Of a DNA stretch of 64,000 bases, positions 44,177 through 57,692 are shown piece after piece (position 1 is the first letter of the stretch; every line of letters starts with the position of its first letter). The notes beneath the pieces were generated by a model. The model saw only the letters and a list, made by a program, of their open reading frames with translations, was not told where the DNA came from and did no database searches. Source of the DNA: Aspergillus flavus (taxonomy: Eukaryota > Ascomycota > Eurotiomycetes > Eurotiales > Aspergillaceae); the NCBI RefSeq assembly GCF_009017415.1, contig NC_092409.1:4898001-4962000 (forward strand), written 5' to 3'. Position numbers and translations under genes: made by a program.

Positions 44177-46565
44177 AAAATTGGGCATCCTTAGAGGGCA
44201 AATAGATGGATGACTCGGTTATGTCGGATACTACGGGTGATCGATCTATCTGGATCCATAATGAGCACACTTGAACCTCGCATGAGTGCTCCATATCTTA
44301 GATCCATTTGAGTCACGAGGGTCGAAGCCAAGGCTAAAAGAAAAGGGACCAAGACCGGCGCCTATCGGGGTGGCTGAACAATCGCTGCTAGTGTGTACAC
44401 AGGATACATAAATTAATCAAGAGCCAATGACGTTATCGAAGACGTGATATTACTTACTTGATTTGTTGCGGTGCTCCGACTCAACTGGATTCAGATGGAA
44501 GGGAAGGGATTCTTGATCAGGCTCGTCCCGAGGCATGACCATTGCTCCTCTCGAATCCGAGACAATGTTGAATGCCCAGGATGACGATTGAGAGCGAGAT
44601 ATTAAAAAAGAGATTAAGGGTTGACGATTGCCAACGGAAGCCCGATGGAAGAAGAAATGCCAAGAATTTGGCTGCCTGGATGTTAGTGCCGTTTAGCCTC
44701 AGGCCCCAGCTGAATCCCTGCCAATCACGAGGCAGGGCTCACCACCTCCAACCCTTACACAAGACTCGCCCTCGCTCTTTCCTGCAGGTCCTCTGCTTAC
44801 TTTCCCCTCTTTTCCCTCCTGAAATGCCCCGAGAATGCCGTCCGGAGCTTAGGAAAGCTACGACGGCTTAATGTTCTAATTTCCCCCACCGACCTGCCCT
44901 GGCCAGTTAGACCGCCGGACCCATCGAATGCAACATCACCAACACTAATTTACCTGCATCTCTGTCAGCCCACTGGGTTTAACTAGATATGCCAAGGACT
45001 TGCTTGGCTGGTTTATGCATGAAGAGAGATGGGCACTAGTGCGTGCGGGACCACAAACCTCACCTGCAGAGGGCTCATGCACCTGAAAGACTGCCAATGA
45101 TCATTTGACTGGCCAGGTCAAGGGGTTAGGCTTAGAGCCCTTTGCTAATGCCGATGCCGCCTCTTTGACTGCCACATTTCTTGGCTTCCCCTCTTGGCCC
45201 CTCCCGTCCCTTGATGCCAAGGGCCTTGGTGGCTCGGACTCCCGGCGGTAGGCTGGCCACCTACTCATGGCGTGCGGAGATGGGCCATTCAGGTTGTGCC
45301 TAATGAGATACTCTGATGCCGACGGGAAGGCCGGCTGCTTGCTGGTGTCATTGGCTTCTCGAATGACTCGGAGTATTGTCGTCTTGCAGGACTTTTGTGT
45401 AACAACAGGGGCCGACAGTTGGCGTGGCTGCCGTGGCATATGCTTTTACTGCGAGCCATGGTTATTCTGCGGAAGCGAAACCACCCTCCCACCCAAACAG
45501 GGCTAATGTGCCCAGGTCCTGATACCATCAGAAGACCTCCAGGAGCACATGCCTGTTCGCATAACCGTGGTGTAGCACCAGGAATTGCTTAGCTTAGCTT
45601 CTTCGACTGGGGGGCCAGAAAGTGCTTATCGCAAAGATCCCACTTCTTTGTGTGATAGCCCCTCCCGCGGCCCTTGATCAAGCCGTTCTCGCTCGCCCAT
45701 ACCGAAACCGCGATATTATAGGTGCACATGGTTATTATTCTTTTTCTTTTTCTTTTTCTTTGCTTCTCATGCAGCCCCATACGTTGCCGAATTTGGCTAC
45801 ACCTTGGGGCTCATTCTTCGAAGTTTAGATTCCGACAAGACCTCAGCACCCAATCAAAACCCTTGATTCCTGATAAAAGACGTGGAAAAAAGCGGATATC
45901 GCGTGAGGATGCCAAGCAAAGGGAATGGGTCACATTGATCTCTGTCGCGCTGTTAGGATGATCTTCACTCCTAAAGGCATCGCCCGCGGCATTAGGCCCT
46001 TCCTGTCCAAGATATCGGTTACTCCTCTCATTATGGCGAGCTACTTTGTGAATTAATTGACTGAGGGATATACCACCTTCCCTTTGAAGGTACCGAGCCA
46101 CTACCTTGAGCGTTAGTTACTTTTTCGAGGAAAGCATCCTATGCTAGTCTCTGCCAATCACTGCAGCGTCGACAACTTGCCATAGCCTTGTGTTCTTCAC
46201 GGTCTATCGGAACACCCGTTCATGACTGAAAGGGGTCAGCGTCCGTGGTGGTCAACATCATTCTCATCTTTCATCATGCCCGCTGATTGATAGAGTAATT
46301 TCCGGTGGAGCACAACGCCGTCCTCTGAGATGCAATGTCACCCTGTAAGTTTCAACTACAATCTGTAGTACAGAGCATCCTTGTCATTGCATGCTGTGCA
46401 AGTGATCCAAATCCGTAGAACTTGCTCGAGAACAGGGAAATATAGAACTCCTGAAGGTTATAAATACCACATGCATCCCTCGTCCATCCTCACTTCCATC
46501 ATCAAGCCAGCGGTTTCTATCCTCCGACTTGAGTTGTTCTTGCGCATCTTTGCAATCTTCTCATC
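44177..46565. promoter_or_regulatory. 2.4-kb region upstream of alp1
   Basis: No credible gene. Secreted-protease promoters of Aspergillus respond to nitrogen, carbon and pH regulators (AreA, CreA, PacC, PrtT), so long upstream control is expected, but I did not resolve individual sites. The core promoter element is listed separately. Confidence 0.5.
46459..46466 (+). promoter_or_regulatory. TATA box of alp1
   Basis: TATAAATA lies 107 bp upstream of the start codon, followed by a C/T-rich stretch (46480-46560), typical of strongly expressed Aspergillus genes. Confidence 0.65.
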
Positions 46566-47942
<1,377 letters not shown>

Positions 47943-49923
47943 GTACCAGGAGTACGTCGCAGGATTCTACCATTGTTACTGGAATACAATGATGATTAGA
48001 AAACGAAGAGCGTTATGATTCGGACGGATATATGCATGGCACCCATACAGCGTGATACATAGGCTGTTTGCTCAAGAATTAGGATTTTATCTGAATCCAT
48101 GTACAGAGTATACTTATGTTAGTAGTCAATAAAATCTTGGCTTTCTAATTTTGTCCGATCTACAAGGGGTCGTCGATCACAGAACGAACTAGATGTGCAG
48201 GGGACGATGATCACCCGTTCTGAGCAAGACCTCTAGTAGTTGTCGACCATAGCTTTGACGCGAATCATGACCCTACTACTTCTAGATTGCAGACCAAGTC
48301 GCATGACAATGTCCTCTTTGGATTAGGATTAGTAGTTGATTAGATTCCGGAAAATGAATTAGGGCTGGCGTTCCAACTCCTGGGGAGTGCCGATGTTACT
48401 GTACTTTATGAAAGAAAGTAAGTCTATTGGTACACAGCTGCAGTAATCATTCTACTCTGTATTATATATTTAAAATAATTAGTAATCTAAGATAGTAGAT
48501 AGTCCTATGATATACTAGCTTGGGGTTCGAAGTCGGCAAAAGATTTGCAATCCCCTTTCGGGATGATATATATCTGAAGTACCGACATCTACCATCCAGT
48601 CGGATCAGCTAAACGAAGTATCACTTCTTTCGCCACTGCCAATTACTACTCCTATTAAAGTTTATGCTACAGTACAAGCCACAAGACTTATCTCCAGAAC
48701 TAACTTGTGCGTAGAAGCTCTGCCGATAGCCGGGCGGTTGGAACGGGGAAACGTGCACCGCTACGAAGCGAAGACAGCCGGGGAATGAACCCTCCATATT
48801 TTGGGATTTTTTTTATAAGATAAGGACGAGAGTTGTGTATATCTTGACTACTGACTGGTGGGAGCTCATTTTTCTTATCTTGCCACTGCTTGTATTGAGT
48901 TTGGTGGGTGTGTGTGTGTATATATGAGTGATAGCAGTGAGGATATCCTATCGGAAGCACAACCTTTTGGATCACGCTGGTTGATTCCTTGAGCTAAAGC
49001 CTGGACCTAGTTATGCTATGTTAGATTAGGTAACAGTACACGGTACTGTTGGTCGAATTAGGAAAACCTACATAGCTTTTCCTCGGTTACGAGTCGGAAG
49101 GGGGAGGGGTGGACCTAGGTTATACATCTACAGGGCAAGGCTAGTTCGGATGATTCTACGTAACATAATTCGTCCCACGTCCGATTGGAGGCGCATTCTC
49201 CACGATGATACATAGGTCATAGGGTGTAAGGGAGAAAACCCGGAGAATTTCACGGTTTCGAGCTAGTCAACCTGAAGCTCCATGTCTTAGCCCTATCGTC
49301 GACGAGTAATGCCAGTTTGGTAAAAGAGCTCTGGGAGCACCCTGCGACAATGAAACCTTTCCTTGTCCTTATCCAGTTGACGCGTAGGCTACGGGGCAAA
49401 GCAGGCCCCAAAAAGGGATAGAAACGCTGACGAACATTGCTGGCGACGCCGAGCATTCTAGTAGTCAGTCTTCCGTCAGGTATGTAGATCATCGTCTCAA
49501 ACGAGAGGTATGGCCACCAAGGGGTAGCTTTTGCAAAGTTTCTAGGACGCTATATCGCCTCAATGTACGTTGGAGGAGACCAAAGAATTTGGATATTGGC
49601 CGTTGAAGTGACTTCAGGAGCCCCCCAAAATGACCAACTGTGGACCAGGTGACTAAACCTGTGCCACTGGGAATAGCATCATACCTCAACTCGACACTTA
49701 GCGGGGATCTGCGCATCCAGCCCCTTGCATTCTGGGGAAAAGAGGAAAGCTTGCAGCTACGTATGTCTGTTTGATATCTGTTTGCTTCAGCAAGATGTAG
49801 TTCGCGGATTATTAAGTCAAATCCAGATGCTGGGGCCCTACCTGATATTTCATGCTTGCTGCTTTCAGCGCGTCCAAGTTTATTCATTCGACTTGGTCTA
49901 TTGGATATTTTTTGCCGCCCAAG
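47943..49923. other. 2-kb intergenic region, alp1 to MFS transporter
   Basis: No gene supported. AT-rich at 48450-48520; a GT-rich run near 48905-48920. A minus-strand frame (49489-50064) is listed among rejected items. Confidence 0.5.
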
Positions 49924-51703
49924 ATGAACGACAAAGTGCCCGAGATCGCCATGTCTCAGTTTGAGACAGACAAAGGCATTTTGGAGCCACATTTGAGACA
50001 ATATGGTCTGGAGTTCGCGACTGACGGGTTCCATATCCGATGGGCGAAGGGAAATCAGCGTCATCCTCGCAATTGGAGCATTGTACGGAAAGCTTATGAC
50101 ACTAGTCTGATCATCTTCTTAGAGCTTTTCACGTATGTTGACTGCCTGCTGCTCTGTACACGATGGGGCTCCTTGCTAATAGACGATTGTATACAGGACC
50201 GCCATCAGCGCTTCCGGCGTACGTTCCTCTTCCCTCCCTGCCCCTTGAGAAATATGCTGAGTATGACAGTCCACTGCTGCCAAAGATGCGTTACGTGAAT
50301 TCAACATCGAGAAGGAGTTTTCTATATTTGTATTTGTATCAATGTCCGTTCAGCACCTTTCAACCCTGTGGACCCTCACCTGAATTGCGTTTTCTGATGG
50401 CTTGTTGGACAATAGATATTTGTTGGGCCAGGGCCTCGGTTCCATCGTTTTCCCTCCGTACTCAGAAGCGTTCGGACGCAAAAACCTCTATGTACTCAGT
50501 ACAGCGCTGTACAGCATCTCCTGTGCCATCGTGGCTGCTGTCCCATCTTTATCTGGCGTTGTCATTGGTCGTCTTTTCAGCGGAATTGTCTCGGCGATCC
50601 CGACAACGGTTGTGATTGGCAGTATCGAGGATATGTTCAATGCTAGAGACCGAGTCTGGGTACTTTGTCTCTGGGCCATAGTGGCCAACCTAGGTTTGGT
50701 GACCGGACCCATATTGAGCACCTTTATCGTTGCAGATCTGAACTGGTAATGCTTCCACCCCCCTTAAACTCTGGTACTGGTGCTAATAGGAGCATCTAGG
50801 CGGTGGTTATTCTATGTGGCCGCCATTGTGACCGGTATCCTCACTTTCATCCTACTGACCCTCCGCGAGTCCCGTCCGTCCTTGTTGTTGGCACGCGAGG
50901 TTGAACAGCTGCGCAAAGTTACCGGAATCGAAACGCTTCAGGGATTGAACCCAGACCGCACGCCAGACCTGAAAACCTTTGTGCGTACGGCGCTGTTCCG
51001 CCCAGTGCGCCTCTTCTTCACCGAGCTCATTGTCTTCTTTGTGTCCGTGATCAGCGCCATCGCTGTTGCTCTGGTTTATCTCTTCACCGAAGCCTTGCCT
51101 CCAGTCTATGAGGATTTCGGCTTCAGCACTAGACAAGCATGCCTCCCTTTCATTGCTATCGGGGTCGGCCTGAGTTTCGGGTTCTTTACGCGCTATATCG
51201 ATTTGCATATTATCGACAAGCACCGCCGGAAGGGCCAGCCACTCCTCCCCGAGCACAAGCTGACGGGCTTTTGGATTGGGGCCTTCATCCTCACAGTGGG
51301 ACTCTGGGGTTTTGCCTGGACTATTCCACCATACAGGACTGACCTGCACTGGATAGTGTCGGTCTTTTGCCTAGTGCTGGTTGGATATTCTTTGAATGAG
51401 ATCGAATACGTGCTGGGTGGGTACTTGACAGACAGCTACCTCAGCTATGCAGCTAGTGGACTGGCTGCCCTTGCTATTGTCCGAGCCCTCTTATCTGCCA
51501 TCTTGCCGCTCATCGCTCCGCCAATGTTCTCGAACCTCGGAAACAACATGGCTATTTCGGTGTTGGCGATTATCGCGACCATGTTCTGTGCAATCCCGCC
51601 CCTGTTCTCACGGTTTGGGAAGCAGATCCGGGCCAAGAGCAAGTTTGCCAAGTACAGCTTGCGCATGTATAATGAGCATAGTGTTGACGAGGACGGATAT
51701 TAA
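49924..51703 (+). CDS. MFS drug:H+ antiporter-type transporter (DHA1)
   Basis: Exons 49924-50132, 50197-50218 (22 nt), 50270-50343, 50416-50745 and 50800-51703 encode 512 aa. The cytoplasmic N-terminus ends in HPRNWSIVRKAYDT, the usual entry to helix 1. EFNIEKEFSIFVFVS is followed by YLLGQGLGSIVFPPYSEAFGRK, the family's motif A. The NWRWLF junction, split by intron 4, and TGPILSTFI are typical of the DHA1 multidrug group. The central loop and the second six-helix half are complete. Intron 3 needs a GTCCGT donor, which is weak but restores both phase and family sequence. Substrate is unknown; export of toxic compounds or polyamines is the family theme. Confidence 0.87.
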
Positions 51704-52240
51704 GAATGATGGCTTCTGCTTTCAAGCTAGATGAACGATTCACGGCCTTGATATCTTGTCGATGTGGTATAGATGATGGAGCAAGAGGTGATGAGGAGAA
51801 GGAGGACAAGTGAAGGAGAGGAAGGGTTGCCAACCGAACCGGTAGTTTGCTATAAATACGCTGGGCGAATTCACGATTACTATTTCATGTGGTACGAAAC
51901 GGAGGTATCACAAAACACGATGATTGCTTTTTTTTTGGCGTTCTGTGTCCTGTTTTCCCCCATGATTTTGGAATCTTTTTTTAAATAATATAGGAGCAGT
52001 TTCAGAATAAATAAATAGATCTTATGCAGTGTTCCGTCTTTTATTTAGTAATTCATTTCTCTGGTTTTTCAACGGATTTTCTGCCAGTTAAAAAGCCCCT
52101 GCCGCTTCAACCTCCCCGCCATTTCTCATTTTCCCCTTCGCAAAAGCAGCATCCCTTTCCATCTACAATTATTTACTTCCACCATTGATATTGTTTGCCC
52201 TCTTGCTCTGTGAAAATTTTATTCCCTTTCTCAGCTCAGA
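51704..52240. other. Intergenic region
   Basis: 537 bp; C/T-rich towards the next start codon (52090-52240), likely promoter and leader. No gene supported. Confidence 0.5.
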
Positions 52241-53517
52241 ATGAATAATCCGGGAATTCATTCCTCAGATATTCCCCATTCGCTACATCTTGACGCGCTA
52301 TCCGGTGTTGCTGAGGATGCATCCACATTGGCAGCAGCACAAGCACAACACCACCAACATGATATACAAGAACATGTCCCGAGTGCCGAGTCCACCGACG
52401 CACAGTCATTGCATCCCCTACAAACCGCCGTTGGAGTCTTAGACTCATATTCAATCCAGCAACAAGAGGAGCAAAATGATGACCGATCATTTCGAGAATC
52501 ATACAATCTGCTTGTAAGTATTGATACACACATACATGCCCATACATAAGCTGGGTATTCCCAGTAGCAAGCCCACTTTCATACAAAATCCGGCAAATAC
52601 TCGAACCATGGCTAAATGGAAAAGGCCCGCGACGATTCCCATTCTCTGCGCATGCAACCACAGTGCAATACCTTCTCCGAGGCCTCGATCTTCTCACCCA
52701 AACAGGGCGGGTACCTTCGAGACATGCCATCGGTCTTGGATCCCCCTGACCTGGACCTGTGGAGAGAAAGGTTATTTAATGTGGATGAGACGATCGTGCT
52801 AAGTGAAGAGCAGTATGTTTATTCCCACGTCAGCTTTTTCTATATATGTACCTACCAGAGCGAGAGCGGAGGGGAATGGGGAACTTGCATAAAATCATGC
52901 GGTAGACAACGATCTGATAAAAGCACGATAGATTCCTGACTTATTTCCCTCATGTGGATAACATCTATTCTCACCGTTCTACGCAGCATTACAAACGCAA
53001 GCCGCTCATATCTCATTACTGGGACTGTCGACTGAAAGGTCGTCCGCCCGGGACTCCCAAGTCCGATGATCCGAACAAGAAAAAGCGGAAACGAACAGCG
53101 CGCCAACGGGATCTCTGCGATGTGAAGATCAAGATCACGGAGTATTTCCCTGGGTACAGCCCAATGATGATCGCGGAAGGCGCCGCCAATGACGCCGGGG
53201 CGGTTCTGGGCGCGGAGTCAATGTCCAGCGGAAATGCGGTGTTTCCTCCACCTGACGATCCGGAGCCTCGAGATCGCCAGCCATTTGGTGTGCTGACGCC
53301 TAATCCGCCGTTGCCTGAAGGTCATCCTGGGGCCAATGGACAGCGGTTCTTTACCATCCAGCGAGTTAACGGCAACGGCGCCAATGGGAAGAATGACGGG
53401 GTCAGCGGTGGGCATCGGCATACATTAGAAGAGAGTGATCGGGTGAAGAAGAATAGTGTTCAGCGGTATTTGCTGAAGGAGGCGAGAGAGAAAAAGAAGG
53501 CAAGTTCGGTAAGTTAA
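52241..53517 (+). CDS. Basic fungal protein, possible DNA-binding factor, function unknown
   Basis: Exons 52241-52513, 52625-52812 and 52932-53517 encode 348 aa with consistent phases. The N-terminus is His/Gln/Ala-rich. The middle reads LDPPDLDLWRERLFNVDETI, then YFPHVDNIYSHRSTQHYKRK. A strongly basic segment follows (WDCRLKGRPPGTPKSDDPNK, then KKRKRTARQRDLCDVKIKIT) with Cys residues that could bind metal or nucleic acid. The C-terminus ends in a helical RVKKNSVQRYLLKEAREKKK. Nuclear location is likely from the KKRKR stretch. I do not recognise a named family. The stop at 53515-53517 sits inside a canonical splice donor (GTAAGT at 53509); see findings. Confidence 0.7.
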
Positions 53518-53654
53518 AAATTCTCTATTCGTTGAATTTTGGCTTTTGTTTTCTATCCCAGAAAAAGCCAGAGACGAGCCTTACGTCACATCAACAGCAA
53601 TCAATCATTCCTGCGTCTCTCTTTCCTTTTCCCCGCTTTCTCACAAGTTGTTGC

Positions 53655-54719
53655 ATGGTTTCATTTTCAATGTTCCTCAGATCCCTTTTCCAAACACAAA
53701 GACAGCGGCTGTTATCCTACCTGGAATTTCCCGCCATTTGTTTACCACCAGCTGTCTATTCTCGGAGTCTAATTCAACCCGCCCAAAAGGTCAGGGCAAT
53801 GTCTACCCAAAACCAACCTTCGCAGAAGACCTATCACACAAAAGCCACCGGCTTGGCTGCCCTGACGGTGTCTAACCATTCCAGCGAGAATGAATTGAAA
53901 CTGTACGGCAGCTGTTTCTGGTACGTACTACAGATTTAGGAATCTCCAATAATCTGAATGTACTTCAAACTAATTTCCCCCAGTCCCTTCGTGCAGCGTG
54001 TATGGATAGCCTTGGAGGCCAAGGGCATTCCGTATCAGTATATCGAGGTAGACCCCTACAAAAAGCCTCAGTCCCTATTGGAGGTGAACCCAAGGGGCCT
54101 TGTCCCTGCCCTGCGGCACGGAGATTGGGGGTCACATGAAAGTACTGTTTTGCTAGAATATGTATCAAACCCCACAACTTTGAAGCGAGTCAAACCAGAT
54201 GAGACACTGACACTTTCATGCAGCTTGAAGACTTGAACACCGGGCCGCCTCTGCTCCCGCCAGGGGATGCGAAATTGCGAGCCTATTGCCGACTCTGGGC
54301 AGACTTTGTAAGTTTCGTGCAATTTAATGCCCGTAAGGGGCATACACTGATGAATGCAGATCAACCGCAACATAGTGCCCACCTTCTACCGTGTCCTTCA
54401 GGAACAGGATGAGCAGAAGCAGATTTCAAATGCGCAAGAACTTAAGGATGCATTCGCTACGCTAGTGAATGCCGCCGACTCACAAGGCCCATTCTTCCTG
54501 GGAGCTAATATATCATTTGTGGATGTCCAGGTGGCTCCCTGGATCATCCGATTGAGCCGCGTCCTGAAGCCCTACCGCGCTTGGCCGGACCCCGACGCAG
54601 GGAGCCGATGGGGCGCCTGGGTTAACGCGATCGAAGCTAATGAGCACGTCAAAGCGACGACAAGTGACGATGAACTCTATATTGACAGTTATGAACGATA
54701 TGCCCGTAGGTTCCCTTAA
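53655..54719 (+). CDS. Omega-like glutathione S-transferase
   Basis: Exons 53655-53920, 53984-54161, 54224-54307 and 54360-54719 encode 295 aa from the first ATG, or 247 aa from the in-frame ATG at 53799. The thioredoxin-like N-domain begins ELKLYGSCFCPFVQRVWIAL; CPFV with its Cys (formed across intron 1) is the omega/GSTO-type catalytic site. EVNPRGLVPAL and STVLLEYLEDL are the glutathione-site blocks. The helical C-domain includes FLGANISFVDVQVAPWIIRL. The product would act in dehydroascorbate or thiol-transfer reactions rather than classical conjugation. The 48-residue N-terminal extension from 53655 is Arg/Ser/Leu-rich (FQTQRQRLLSYLEFPAICL) and looks like a mitochondrial presequence; the downstream start would give a cytosolic form. 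Confidence 0.9.
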
Positions 54720-54973
54720 TGAGGAATCTATTGTCCTGAGGCTGACGCTCGTCCAGAAAACCGCCCCAACACTTCTCTGCTGGCGAGTGCGATCAACTCT
54801 GGGAGATCTCTTCCATGATCACTGTTTAGGGGACTGGATTAAAAATATCTTGGAACAGTCTGCTGAAGGGGTGTGGCACGAGACTGTTGGAGGGATACCC
54901 TCCAAGTGATCAGTAGTCCTAATGGGTCGTGGCCAGACCCGTCCCAATGAGAGAGCATTTCCCTTTGCGTCGA

Positions 54974-55987
54974 TTATGTCGATCTGGCGCCTCTGTTGAA
55001 TCGGAAACCGCCTCTACCACTGCTGTCCGGGCCCCGAGGGCTGCGGATGGGCTGCCGGAGAGGTTGTTGGTCGTTTCCAATTTGGTCACTGGTCGGTTGT
55101 TTCTCTTTCCTCTGTACATAACTTGGCTTTGGGGATTCGGGATCGTAGAGCTGTTTAGATTTTCCGGATGCCGCCGAAGAATCTCTCTTATCCCGATTGT
55201 TGTCTCTTCCACTACCACGGCTTCTCCCTTTTCCTCTACCCTCGTGCTTTGGTGGGGTCCCACTGCGTGGCGACGATGCGCCTGACGTAGTGCCAGAGGG
55301 GCTCCCGAACAATCTTTCACGTACTTCTTCGTACTTGCGTTGCTTCTCTTCCCGATTCCGCAGCGCAATGGCTTGGCGTTCCTCGGGAGTAGGCTCTGGT
55401 GGTTTGTTGTCATCGTCGGAATCGTCGTCATTGTCACTGTTCAGAGCCAGTCGTCCAAGACCAGCGGCTGTGGCGTTGACGGATGACGATTGCCGGGAAG
55501 AGTGTGGATTGCGACTCAGAAGAGTCACAGTCGGTTTGAACTCCTGTTTGAGAGGGACATTGGAGCGCGATTCCAGGAAATGAAACGTTTGCGGAGTTTC
55601 GCTGTTCGTGAAAGAACGGTCAGAATGCGATTGCTCAGGACATAGACAGCACAAGAGACCAGTTGTGAAGAAGAAGAAGAAGAAGAAGAAGATATACGTA
55701 CGCTTCCGCCCATAGTTGCCGGTTGAATTCCGCTTGCTGCGCCCTGCGCTGCGCTTTGGTCACTTTGGAGGATACTTTCTTTTCCGGTGGAGGCGGGGTG
55801 GGGTCGGACGCTAAGGTCTGCAGAGGAGTTCGAGGTCAAATCAGTGGATTATAGAAAGTGAATCCAGAGCGGTTGATTCGATTCTAGAATACGGCTATGT
55901 ATAGTGAGAAGGAAGGCATACATCGGCTTGTCTTTCCCAGTCTTCTTCCCAGGCATCGGGTGTTTCAGCGGAGGGCTTTGCGCTCAT
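54974..55987 (-). CDS. SUZ-domain RNA-associated protein (SZRD1-like)
   Basis: Exons 55987-55922, 55817-55702 and 55601-54974 encode 269 aa. The N-terminus MSAKPSAETPDAWEEDWERQ is acidic. The SUZ domain spans about 75-145, from FKPTVTLLSRNP to RNREEKQRKYEEVRERLFG. Near the C-terminus QPIRSPRGPDSSGRGGF is the SUZ-C motif. Gly/Arg/Ser-rich linkers (GRGKGRSRGSGR) suggest RNA contact. SUZ proteins bind RNA and are often linked to mRNA translation or decay. A (GAA)n tract lies in the second intron. Exon phases agree. The gene is divergent from the small gene at 56344. Confidence 0.85.
55667..55692. repeat. GAA/TTC microsatellite in an intron
   Basis: About 8.7 GAA units (TTC on the coding strand) in intron 2 of the SUZ-domain gene, close to the donor; a likely strain-variable locus. 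Confidence 0.85.
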
Positions 55988-56343
55988 TGTTACACGATTA
56001 GTCTATGGCAAAAGAGGAAAATGCAGATGCAGAAAGAACAAGGGTTTCCAGATGCAAATAATGTATATAAAGATAAAGAAATGCGACCAAACTCTCTCCA
56101 AGAGTAAGAAAATTGGGGGAGTAAAAAAGAGTGACGAGGGAGGGGAAAGAGAAGTGAGAGCCATTAAATTCGAATGAGGGAAAATCTGCTGTTGCTTAGT
56201 TAAGGTTCTTTCGGGGTTTACTCCGCCTTCCGCATGAACCACCACGTCAAACCAGCTCACAATAAATCCTATTGCCCTGAGCTGAATATATCAATCCCCG
56301 CTTTCGCGACTCTTAGCAGGAGATACTCGTGTTCACTTGCAGT
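55988..56343. promoter_or_regulatory. Divergent promoter, SUZ gene and 134-aa gene
   Basis: About 355 bp between divergent starts; no coding sequence supported. Confidence 0.45.
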
Positions 56344-56966
56344 ATGGCTACTGGTATGTACATTCACTTTTCTCTTTGTGCACCCTCCTCCCGCCATCGA
56401 GTCTCTCTTTCCATCACTCTTTTATCCCCACATCCGCTTCCCCAAGCCCGGAATTCTAGATCCCACTAACCAAACCAACCCAGATCCTGACGGAGACTCC
56501 CAAATGGCCTCTTCTCCCGAATCCTCCCACATGCACTCCGAAGATTCCCCAGTCGGATCCCGTACCCCCACGAACATGCGTAGCGCCACCTCCCAGTTCC
56601 CAGGCACCTCAGAGCTCTCTCCGCCTGGATCGCAGACACAATCAGTATCAGCTGACGTCGGAGGGCTCGCCGGACTGGGGAATACTAATACGTCTGGAGG
56701 GTCGGCGGAGATGACATCCGCTCAGCAGCAGCAGCAGCAACCGGGGGCATCGTGGATGAACAAACGGGCGGAGGAGGAATACCACCGGGCAATGGAATAT
56801 GTGATTGATCAGGACTTTAACCTAGGTGGGTTCTACTTCGCGTTCTGGCTTGCTGGCTGGGGTCGTTACTTCTAGGTGTGGTTTGGATTACGGCTGACCG
56901 TTGTGGTACATAGATGAGTTCGGGGACCCATTTGATGATAGGGATATGGAGGAGAAATTATTCTAG
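56344..56966 (+). CDS. Small conserved-looking acidic protein, function unknown (134 aa)
   Basis: Best model: a 10-nt first exon 56344-56353 (ATGGCTACTG), 130-nt intron, exon 56484-56825, and last exon 56914-56966, 134 aa. The splice yields MATDPDGDSQMASSPESS, and the final exon yields DEFGDPFDDRDMEEKLF. An intron-free start at 56504 (MASSPESS) is also possible. The N-terminal 85 residues are Ser/Pro/Thr/Gln-rich and disordered. The C-terminal 45 (WMNKRAEEEYHRAMEYVIDQ, then DFNLDEFGDPF) form a likely amphipathic helix plus an acidic tail, and would be the conserved interaction segment. I do not recognise the family. Confidence 0.65.
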
Positions 56967-57692
56967 GGATATGGGTTACAGGTGAACATGGTGTTCATGG
57001 TGCTTTTGTGTTCTTTGGTGCTTCTTTGCTTGGGAGATTTGAGTGTGATTCCTGGTTTGAGACATGAATGATTTATGAGATATGATTGTCGACTTTGTGG
57101 GGGTTCCCAAGGATATACTTGGAATGGGATGGGCGATCGAATCTAAAGCGTTTTACCATCCATAGATGTCTACTAGAATAAAGAAAAGTGAGGTCCGAAA
57201 TTGCAGTCAGTCCAAGTTGGAGGCGGTGATGGTGGTTCAAGTTTAGTCAAGGATGAACATCCAACGGCGATCTAAACATGGATCATTATATCATAGACAT
57301 TTAAGTTAGCCCACATACAAACCTAATGATCCATTCAAGGTAAAGAAAACATTTCTTAAAGGACCAGAACTCCGTTCTTCATTGGTCAAAGTTGACATTG
57401 GGCTCTTCAACCTTTGTGATCTAAGCAGTCGTTGGCACAGCAACGGCCCGGGCGAAATCCAACGAAAACAATTCACTCTAGTCCATCATTTCATTTATTT
57501 AACTCCAGTCTCCACGCGCACCTCTATCGCTTACCACGAGTCGACCTCACTCTGCATTACTATCAGATCCCTTCATATTTATGAGATTGTGTATCGACAT
57601 ATCAAGACATCAATAGCGCCCATAGTCAGTGCCTATACCGTCGCCGTTTGACGTCACGATTGTTTCCATTCCTCGCATTGGTGAACGAAATA
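56967..57692. other. Intergenic region
   Basis: About 725 bp between two plus-strand genes; no gene supported. Confidence 0.5.

Noticed and set aside
48525..48560. GGTTCGAAG near a possible tRNA B box
   Set aside because: No acceptor or anticodon stem could be formed around it.
49489..50064. Minus-strand open frame of 191 codons overlapping the first exon of the MFS transporter
   Set aside because: It has no recognisable domain, its composition is atypical, and it overlaps the opposite strand of a well-supported exon; most likely a chance frame, though its length is noteworthy.
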